Source: Piscirickettsiaceae bacterium
GTDB taxonomy: Bacteria > Pseudomonadota > Gammaproteobacteria > Nitrosococcales > Methylophagaceae
Direction: 5' to 3'
Length of the DNA stretch: 64,000 nt
NCBI GenBank assembly: GCA_024685975.1
Contig: JAIBDZ010000002.1
Span: forward strand, 26,908 to 90,907
A program made the position numbers and the translations under genes. Shown here one piece after another: positions 57,728-64,000 of the stretch (position 1 is its first letter; each line of letters opens with the position of its first letter). Under the pieces are notes generated by a model. It saw only the letters and a program-made list of their open reading frames with translations, was not told the origin of the DNA and made no database searches.

Positions 57728-59653
57728 TTAATCCTCTAAATTATGTCGACCGCGGCTAGCCACGTCTTTTTGCAAAGTCTCAACAAAGGCATCCAATGTC
57801 ATGGCGCCTAAATCTTCACCTTTACGAGTACGTACTGCCACAGCGTTATCCTGCGCCTCACGGTCACCAACAACTATTAAATATGGCACCCGGCGCAATG
57901 TATGCTCGCGTATTTTAAAGCCTATCTTCTCATTTCTCAAGTCTATATCGGCTCTAAAGCCTTTATTTTGCAATTCTTTTGTGACTTTTTTGGCATATTC
58001 GGCTTGATGTTCACTAATTCCCATCACAACAACTTGTCTTGGAGATAGCCATGTCGGGAAGGCGCCCGCATATTCTTCAATCAAAATACCAATAAAACGT
58101 TCGAGTGATCCAAGGATGGCGCGATGCAACATCACGGGCACTTGTTTTGAACCATCATCAGCCACATAAGCGGCATCCAAGCGACCAGGCATAGAGAAAT
58201 CAACTTGGATAGTACCGCATTGCCAGACACGGCCAAGGCAATCTTTTAAAGAAAATTCAATTTTAGGACCGTAAAATGCCCCTTCTCCTGGCTGTAATTC
58301 CCAGTCAAGCGCTTTATTATTTAAAGCTTGCTCTAAAGATGCCTCAGCTTTATCCCACACCTCATCACTACCCACACGGTTTTCAGGACGTGTTGATAAT
58401 TTGACAATAATATCGTTAAAACCAAAGTCTTTATAAACAGTTTGCAACAAATCAATAAAAGTAGACACTTCAGATTGAATTTGATCTTCAGTACAGAAAA
58501 TATGCGCATCATCTTGTGTAAAACCACGTAAACGCATCAAACCATGTAATGTGCCAGATGGTTCATTACGATGACAAGAGCCAAACTCAGCCATACGCAA
58601 AGGTAAATCACGATAGCTTTTTAAGCCTTGGTTAAAGATCTGAACATGACATGGACAGTTCATTGGCTTGACAGCGTAATCGCGGTTTTCAGAATGGGTA
58701 CTGAAAATCATGTCACCAAACTTATCCCAGTGACCTGATTTTTCCCACAATACTCGGTCTACGACTTGAGGAGTACGTACTTCTTGATAGTCATTGTCAC
58801 GTAATACATCGCGAATATAATTTTCCACTTCGCGATAAATACGCCAACCATTGTCATGCCAGAAGATCATGCCAGAGGCTTCTTCTTGCAAATGGAATAA
58901 ATCTAAATTCTTACCAATTTTACGGTGGTCGCGTTTTTCAGCTTCTTCTAAACGGTGTAAATAGGCTTTTAGCGCTTTCTTATCACCCCAAGCAGTACCA
59001 TAAACACGCTGAAGCATTTCATTATCAGAATTACCACGCCAGTATGCACCAGCCAGTTTCATCAATTTAAAGGCTTTTAATTTACCAGTACTGGGTACAT
59101 GTGGTCCACGGCATAAATCGACAAAATCGCCTTGGTTATATAAAGATAACGTTTCCCCTTTTGGAATATCTTCCAAAATTTCAGCTTTATATTCTTCTCC
59201 CATAGCGCGGAATTTTTCGATTCCAGCTTCACGAGAGATTTCCTCTCTGACAACGGGAATATCTTGCTTGACTAATTCAGCCATGCGTTTTTCAATTTTG
59301 CTTAGATCATCTGGAGTAAAGCCAGGCTCATAGGCAAAATCGTAATAAAAACCATCCTCAATCACAGGACCAATCGTCACTTGTGCTTCTGGAAATAATT
59401 GTTTGACTGCTTGCGCCATCAAATGCGACGTTGAGTGGCGAATGATGTCTACGCCTTCTTCATCTCGTTCTGTGATAATGGCAATATCAGCATCGTGTTC
59501 AATAATATGAGACGTATCAACAAGTTCGCCATCGACTTTACCGGCTAAAGCGGCTTTAGCAAGACCAGTACCGATGTCGGCTGCAATATCATGGATTGAA
59601 ACGGGGTGTTCAAACTGGCGTTGGCTGCCATCTGGAAGAGTAACTGAAATCAT
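57728..59653 (-). CDS. thrS: Threonyl-tRNA synthetase
   Basis: 641 residues: TGS domain ([19 protein letters not shown]), editing domain with zinc-like H motif ([16 protein letters not shown]), class II catalytic core ([35 protein letters not shown]) and C-terminal anticodon domain. Start taken at the ATG at 59653 by homology; the longer in-frame ORF begins upstream in leader sequence. The stop is 4 bases before the infC start. Confidence 0.97.
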   Translation of the reverse strand: MISVTLPDGSQRQFEHPVSIHDIAADIGTGLAKAALAGKVDGELVDTSHIIEHDADIAIITERDEEGVDIIRHSTSHLMAQAVKQLFPEAQVTIGPVIEDGFYYDFAYEPGFTPDDLSKIEKRMAELVKQDIPVVREEISREAGIEKFRAMGEEYKAEILEDIPKGETLSLYNQGDFVDLCRGPHVPSTGKLKAFKLMKLAGAYWRGNSDNEMLQRVYGTAWGDKKALKAYLHRLEEAEKRDHRKIGKNLDLFHLQEEASGMIFWHDNGWRIYREVENYIRDVLRDNDYQEVRTPQVVDRVLWEKSGHWDKFGDMIFSTHSENRDYAVKPMNCPCHVQIFNQGLKSYRDLPLRMAEFGSCHRNEPSGTLHGLMRLRGFTQDDAHIFCTEDQIQSEVSTFIDLLQTVYKDFGFNDIIVKLSTRPENRVGSDEVWDKAEASLEQALNNKALDWELQPGEGAFYGPKIEFSLKDCLGRVWQCGTIQVDFSMPGRLDAAYVADDGSKQVPVMLHRAILGSLERFIGILIEEYAGAFPTWLSPRQVVVMGISEHQAEYAKKVTKELQNKGFRADIDLRNEKIGFKIREHTLRRVPYLIVVGDREAQDNAVAVRTRKGEDLGAMTLDAFVETLQKDVASRGRHNLED

Positions 59654-59789
59654 AAGAGAGTCTCTCTGGTTGTGGCCGATACAAAGGGCCTTAAAAACCA
59701 AAAACGCTTATATCAAGCGCCTTTCAAACGATTAATTATATCGGAGATAATAAGAAAGTGAAATAGTTATATCACTGACATACAAACGA

Positions 59790-60470
59790 TTAAAACTCAA
59801 ACTCAGCTAAAAAACGAAATAGTGTATCTGGGGTGACGGAATCAACACCCCACAGTACACCTGCCTCCCAGTGGAGATTTTTCCTACCCTCCAAGACAAC
59901 ATCTCCTAAAAAAACTGGACCAATAGCCCTCGTATCTTCAGCTAAATAAGCCTCAATAGCGGGCTCAAACTGTCTCGAATATCGATAACGTGCTTGCAAA
60001 GCAACGGCCGTTTCAAACTCACTATCAACCGTTTGCCCCCATTCATATTTAACCCATAAATTAGCTGCCCCGATATACCGGCCCCACTCCCGTTCAATTA
60101 GTAAGCCTGTCGCCCATTCCCAATCATGATCAGAACGAGACTTTTCTAACTCGGTAACAATACCCCAGTCGTAATCATATTCTCCTTGCTCTGTCAGTTG
60201 GTATTTAAGTTCTAACTCATATTGTTCGATCGTCAACCCAGACTGCTCACCATCACGCGCCAATAACGATGTCTCAATATACCAACGGTCAGATATGGCT
60301 GTACCTAGCCCAAAACGATGAAGCTGTTCATTTTCTATTGACGTCATCCGCCATTCAACTTCTCGTTCCAGTTGCTGCACATACGGGTGATAAACTTTAT
60401 CAACACCGCTACCATCAGCTTGGACTGTGCCGGTCAATAATAAACAAACAATCAGGCCATATTTTCTCAT
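59790..60470 (-). CDS. Probable outer-membrane beta-barrel protein
   Basis: 226 residues with signal peptide (MRKYGLIVCLLLTGTVQA), then alternating strands with many Tyr/Trp and a C-terminal Phe (FRFLAEFEF), typical of small outer-membrane barrels. It overlaps the FTR1 gene by 4 bp, so it is part of the same operon. No family name is claimed; ligand could be iron or another metal complex. Confidence 0.72.
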   Translation of the reverse strand: MRKYGLIVCLLLTGTVQADGSGVDKVYHPYVQQLEREVEWRMTSIENEQLHRFGLGTAISDRWYIETSLLARDGEQSGLTIEQYELELKYQLTEQGEYDYDWGIVTELEKSRSDHDWEWATGLLIEREWGRYIGAANLWVKYEWGQTVDSEFETAVALQARYRYSRQFEPAIEAYLAEDTRAIGPVFLGDVVLEGRKNLHWEAGVLWGVDSVTPDTLFRFLAEFEF

Positions 60471-61240
60471 TGCACTGACCGATGAGATTGATACCAAAAA
60501 CTCCCAACTAAAACAATCATAGAGACTAGATAACACACTACTTGCAAGGCGGTCGGGGTTGATTCATATCCCATTAAGGCATACAACAATTGTCCTGTAA
60601 TTGAAGCCTCATTTATTATTGCTGAACTGTCCCACAATGGATAAGTTTGATTCAACCAGTCCGCTTGCATCAATAGCTGAACACTTTGAGAGACCATACT
60701 ACCTGCCTCTAAAATCAAAATAACACTACTAATGATTAAACCTTGTTTCAATGAGATATTAACTAACAAGTAATACACAAACACTCCAACACTGATGCCT
60801 ATCCCTGTACCAATAAGAGCGCCAAACATCACTGTCTGTATTTGTTGAGCGAAAGAAGAAAACCCTTGCAAATAAGCATAAATTTCAGCGCCTTCTCTCA
60901 CCGTCACTGTTGTAACAGCAACTATCATTAAAAGTATTCCTCCTTGAAACCGAACTTCTTTTTTTGCAAAGACATGTCGATGTAAAAACAAGACAATCAT
61001 GATATAAATAACGCCATGCATAATGGCATTGATAACCTCTTGCCCGACACCATCAAACCACTCAGACACATAAGCCAATTGACTGCCGTAGGCCACAGCT
61101 CCAAGCAGCCCCAACAACAAAGTCACTCCTAACCACCAATTAGTTTGACATTTCAACCGGTTATAGGCCAAAAACACACTGATGAGCAAAGCCGCTTCAA
61201 GAACTTCACGTAATAAAATAATCACAGAGTTAAGTAACAT
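60467..61240 (-). CDS. FTR1-family iron permease
   Basis: 257 residues with seven predicted membrane helices and both FTR1 motifs, REVLEA in TM1 and REGAE in TM4. These Glu residues are the ferric-iron translocation site of FTR1/EfeU. It follows a cupredoxin-like gene by 2 bp and overlaps the outer-membrane gene by 4 bp. Likely takes up iron; metal specificity is inference. Confidence 0.85.
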   Translation of the reverse strand: MLLNSVIILLREVLEAALLISVFLAYNRLKCQTNWWLGVTLLLGLLGAVAYGSQLAYVSEWFDGVGQEVINAIMHGVIYIMIVLFLHRHVFAKKEVRFQGGILLMIVAVTTVTVREGAEIYAYLQGFSSFAQQIQTVMFGALIGTGIGISVGVFVYYLLVNISLKQGLIISSVILILEAGSMVSQSVQLLMQADWLNQTYPLWDSSAIINEASITGQLLYALMGYESTPTALQVVCYLVSMIVLVGSFWYQSHRSVQ

Positions 61241-61242
61241 AA

Positions 61243-61581
61243 TTATTCCACCACCACTACGCCCTGCGCCGTTTTAGGATAAAACTCACCAAAAAATGGG
61301 TAACGACCTTGTGGCAAAGGACCAATAAATATAGTCGCTTTCGTACCGCCAGCAATGACCTTTTCCCTATTCAGCTCATAACTTTCAAACTCTTCAGCTG
61401 TAGGATCATCATTGAAAACCAATAATTTTACTTTAGTATCTGCAGGAATCACGATCTCATTAGGAAAAAATAAATGATCTTTAATTCTTATTTCAACGAT
61501 AGGTGCAGCCATCACCACCTTCGGTGACAGAATGAATAGTAACGTCAGCAGAAATAACACACTAAGGCTTTTCATATTCAT
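61243..61581 (-). CDS. Cupredoxin-fold periplasmic protein (EfeO-like domain)
   Basis: 112 residues: signal peptide to about AAP (residue 25), then a cupredoxin fold with PNEIVIPADTKVKLLVFNDD and the C-terminal GEFYPKTAQGVVVVE. Type 1 copper ligands are not obvious; the FYPKTAQG pattern is that of EfeO/P19-related cupredoxins, which accompany FTR1 permeases. Start at 61581 overlaps the kinase gene end. Confidence 0.78.
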   Translation of the reverse strand: MNMKSLSVLFLLTLLFILSPKVVMAAPIVEIRIKDHLFFPNEIVIPADTKVKLLVFNDDPTAEEFESYELNREKVIAGGTKATIFIGPLPQGRYPFFGEFYPKTAQGVVVVE

Positions 61582-62905
61582 TCCCTAGAGGAAAATCAAT
61601 AATGACTTTCAACCCTGTTGAAAACTGAGAAGGTGACAACATAATACGTCCATCATGCAAAGTCACAATATGTTTAACAATAGCTAACCCTAGCCCACTA
61701 CCTGACTCACCTGAATGATGACGATCACCATGTAATCGGTAAAAACGCTCGAACACACGTTGATATTCTGTTTCAGGAATCCCTACACCGGAATCTTCAA
61801 TACACCACCTCACCCCCCCATCTATCTGCCTTACATCAACAAGTATCTGGCCATGACATGGCGTATATTTATTCGCATTGGATAAGAGGTTTTGGATCAG
61901 AGTCGTAATAGCAAAGATATTGCCATACATCTCAGCTGTATGGCCAGATAACGCTATTTTTTGTTGCTTCTCTTCGAACTGGTTATAACTTTCTGCAATG
62001 ATCTCTTGTGTCATAACATACAGATCAAGCCGTTGATATTGCATTGCAGCCGTATCAGGTGATGTTCGATACAGTGCCAAAATTTGTTCGACCGAATGTC
62101 CCAATCGGTTTAACCCTTCTTCCATCGCCATCAATTCAGCGTTATCCATGATTTGAGCTTTTTTTAGGTTATACAAATGGACTTTTAATATACTCACTGG
62201 AGTTCTTAATTCATGTGCTGCATCAGAAGAAAATCGCTGTTCTCTTTGAAATGCGTTTCCTAATCGAAACAATAAATCATTAATCGTCAAGACCAATTGC
62301 GATATCTCTTGAGGCATCGAATCCACGATAACAGGGCTTAAATCATCGGCGCGCTTATCTTTTAATTGTTCAGCTAATTTTTTAAGTGGTTTTAAACCTA
62401 ACCCTATCGCACCCCAAATAATAAATGCCATTATAGGAAGGGCAATCACAGTCGGGTACACTGATTCCATCGCCACTTGTTCTGCTAAAGCAAAACGCAG
62501 GTCATAACGTTCACCGGTAACGATCCAACGTGACGAAGCTGGGTAATAAGCGATATACACACGCCAACGATACCGATCATAATTAATATCATGAAACCCT
62601 TTTTTTAAAGGACTCAACAACGTTTTTGGAGCCAAGGTCGAATAATGCAATAACGTTGCCTTATCCTCATCCCATATTTGAAAAAAATCACTCACTTCCG
62701 GATTAAAATCTGATGCTTGTGTTACGTTTTGATAAGTATGTAGACTCGCCTCATCAATTAAGCCCGCCAAATCCTTCAACCGTTGATCGAACAATGCTTC
62801 AGCTTGTTCTATACTAGCACTGTAACCACGTAATAAAGACACAAAATTAACCAACGTTACCGTCGCTAGCAACGCTAATAATAACGTCAAACGAATCGAT
62901 TTCAT
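61562..62905 (-). CDS. OmpR-partner sensor histidine kinase
   Basis: 447 residues: two membrane helices (about 7-26 and 150-172) enclosing a ~125-residue periplasmic domain, HAMP, HisKA with phospho-His in SSDAAHELRTPVS, and HATPase with N, G1 and G2 boxes (LLSNANKYTP, GVGIPE, GSGLGLAI). It overlaps the regulator gene by 4 bp. The operon suggests a metal, most likely iron, as the signal. Confidence 0.92.
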   Translation of the reverse strand: MKSIRLTLLLALLATVTLVNFVSLLRGYSASIEQAEALFDQRLKDLAGLIDEASLHTYQNVTQASDFNPEVSDFFQIWDEDKATLLHYSTLAPKTLLSPLKKGFHDINYDRYRWRVYIAYYPASSRWIVTGERYDLRFALAEQVAMESVYPTVIALPIMAFIIWGAIGLGLKPLKKLAEQLKDKRADDLSPVIVDSMPQEISQLVLTINDLLFRLGNAFQREQRFSSDAAHELRTPVSILKVHLYNLKKAQIMDNAELMAMEEGLNRLGHSVEQILALYRTSPDTAAMQYQRLDLYVMTQEIIAESYNQFEEKQQKIALSGHTAEMYGNIFAITTLIQNLLSNANKYTPCHGQILVDVRQIDGGVRWCIEDSGVGIPETEYQRVFERFYRLHGDRHHSGESGSGLGLAIVKHIVTLHDGRIMLSPSQFSTGLKVIIDFPLGNEYEKP

Positions 62906-63561
62906 CGCATTTTAATGGTGTAACCTACACCCCGAACGGTCGAAATAAAATGATTCGGTAATTTTTTACGTAAATGGTGAATATGCACCTCCAAAGCATT
63001 ACTTGCTAATTCTTCATCCCATCGATATAAACGTGACTCCATACTATGGCGAGTTTGCACCCTGTCTGCATTTTCCATCAACACTTTAAGTAGCATATAT
63101 TCTCGACGCGATAAATCGACTATTTTCCCATTCACTTGCACCTGTTGATGCTTAGTATCCATTACCACCGTTCCAATCACGATATTAGATTGTTTTTGAC
63201 TGCTGAGCCGACGTTCTAACACACGCAGACGAGCTAATAATTCAGACATTTCAAATGGCTTAGCTAAATAATCATCTGCGCCTAAATCCAGCCCTACGAC
63301 TTTTTCTTCAACAGCAGCCCTCGCTGTCAAAACTAGTATAGGTAATTCATTATCTTGCTGCCTTATCAGTTTTAACACAGTCAGACCATCCATATCAGGT
63401 AACCCTAAATCCAACATCACGATATCTGGCTTATCTGTTTTAATCATCATTAAAGCATAACCACCACTCTCTACATGATTAACAATAAACCCCTCTCTTG
63501 ATAGCGACGTAACTAAACCAGAAGCCAGGGAAACATCATCTTCGACAAGCAAAATCTGCAT
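62902..63561 (-). CDS. OmpR/PhoB-type response regulator
   Basis: 219 residues: receiver domain with acidic DD pair and phospho-Asp in VMLDLGLPD, then a winged helix (LSRREYMLLKVLMENADRVQTRHSMESRLY ... VRGVGYTIKMR). Leads the TCS-cupredoxin-FTR1-outer-membrane operon. It resembles QseB/PmrA-type regulators. Confidence 0.93.
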   Translation of the reverse strand: MQILLVEDDVSLASGLVTSLSREGFIVNHVESGGYALMMIKTDKPDIVMLDLGLPDMDGLTVLKLIRQQDNELPILVLTARAAVEEKVVGLDLGADDYLAKPFEMSELLARLRVLERRLSSQKQSNIVIGTVVMDTKHQQVQVNGKIVDLSRREYMLLKVLMENADRVQTRHSMESRLYRWDEELASNALEVHIHHLRKKLPNHFISTVRGVGYTIKMR

Positions 63562-63586
63562 AATAAATTTTCAACTATTTCATAGT

Positions 63587-64000
63587 TTATCGTGAATGTT
63601 TTCCAGCAATACTTTGCAAAGCCATCTCAATTTCACCTTGTCTACCTGCATCAGCAATGGGTCGTTCAGGTCTAACTGGTGCCTGTTGCGCCGCAAGATA
63701 ATGCTCCCTTGCTTCATCATACATTGATGCATCCTTCAAATATTCAGCATAAAAGTAATGGCTATCTATCCCTTTTGGATTGAGAAGTAAGGCTTTGTCT
63801 AATAAGGCTTTCGCTTTCTCATCATCACCAAAACCAAATGGCCAACCAGGCACCTTAAGATATAACATACCTAAACTCGCATAGGCAGAACCAGCTAAAG
63901 CAGTATCATCGATAGTTAATGCTTTTTCAAAATCAGCTTTAGCCTGTTTTGCATAAGATAAAGCCCCTAGGCCACCTTTAATACCTGCAAACGTCGATTT
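63587..64000 (-). CDS. Tetratricopeptide-repeat protein, 5' end beyond the window
   Basis: Open frame from the window edge to 63587 (137 residues kept). It contains TPR helices (QAKADFEKALTIDDTALAGSAYASLG and KAKALLDKALLLNPKGIDSHYFYAEYLKDASMYDEAREHY) with a VPGWPFGFGDD loop. It lies 25 bp upstream of the OmpR-type regulator on the same strand and may be in its operon. Function unknown; TPR proteins mediate protein contacts. Confidence 0.75.
   Translation of the reverse strand, partial: KSTFAGIKGGLGALSYAKQAKADFEKALTIDDTALAGSAYASLGMLYLKVPGWPFGFGDDEKAKALLDKALLLNPKGIDSHYFYAEYLKDASMYDEAREHYLAAQQAPVRPERPIADAGRQGEIEMALQSIAGKHSR

Overview
The window looks like a piece of chromosome from a gammaproteobacterium of moderate-to-low GC. 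The housekeeping gene order (dnaE-accA-tilS, pyrG-kdsA-eno-ftsB-ispD-ispF-truD, thrS-infC-rpmI-rplT-pheS-pheT-ihfA-merR) is classic for that class. The mix of housekeeping and envelope genes would suit a marine Methylophaga/Piscirickettsiaceae-type organism, but that genus-level guess is inference from gene content only.

Region 1 (1-17.7 kb, almost all minus strand) is core: isoprenoid (ispD, ispF), cell division (ftsB), glycolysis (eno, apparently with a TTG start), KDO and CTP synthesis, tRNA modification (tilS, truD), fatty acid synthesis (accA), twitching motility (pilU), replication (dnaE), a mechanosensitive channel and peptidoglycan recycling (nagZ, a YkuD protein). Region 2 (17.8-26.1 kb) holds small periplasmic proteins, a protease-RimK ligase fusion, a homoserine-acetyltransferase-like hydrolase, and a heme uptake operon (TonB receptor, HmuS-like, HmuT) that lacks its inner-membrane transporter. 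Region 3 (26.1-35.3 kb) holds a CDGSH/ferredoxin/glutamate-synthase fusion and a set of small membrane or lipoprotein stress-type genes around a NarL-type two-component system.

Region 4 (about 35.58-48.43 kb) is a 12.8-kb integrative island at the 3' end of tRNA-Pro(GGG). It has a P4-type integrase next to the tRNA, AlpA and several orphan genes, a complete type I restriction-modification operon (hsdM-hsdS-hsdR) and, downstream of it on the same strand, a two-gene module: an Hsp70/actin-fold ATPase without a substrate-binding domain, and a 497-residue mostly helical protein whose C-terminus looks GrpE-like. That pair, placed in a defence island, is the best candidate here for an undescribed system. 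Both ends of the island carry a short copy of the tRNA 3' end plus clustered GGGGGTA-type sites on the inner side.

Region 5 (48.6-52.1 kb) pairs a two-partner-secretion outer-membrane transporter with a lipoprotein made of about eleven and a half 19-residue repeats. Region 6 (52.4-59.7 kb) is the translation/IHF cluster, where infC has a non-canonical AUC or AUU start. Region 7 (59.8-64 kb) is a compact operon of an OmpR-type two-component system, a cupredoxin-like protein, an FTR1 iron permease and a probable outer-membrane protein, preceded by a partial TPR gene.
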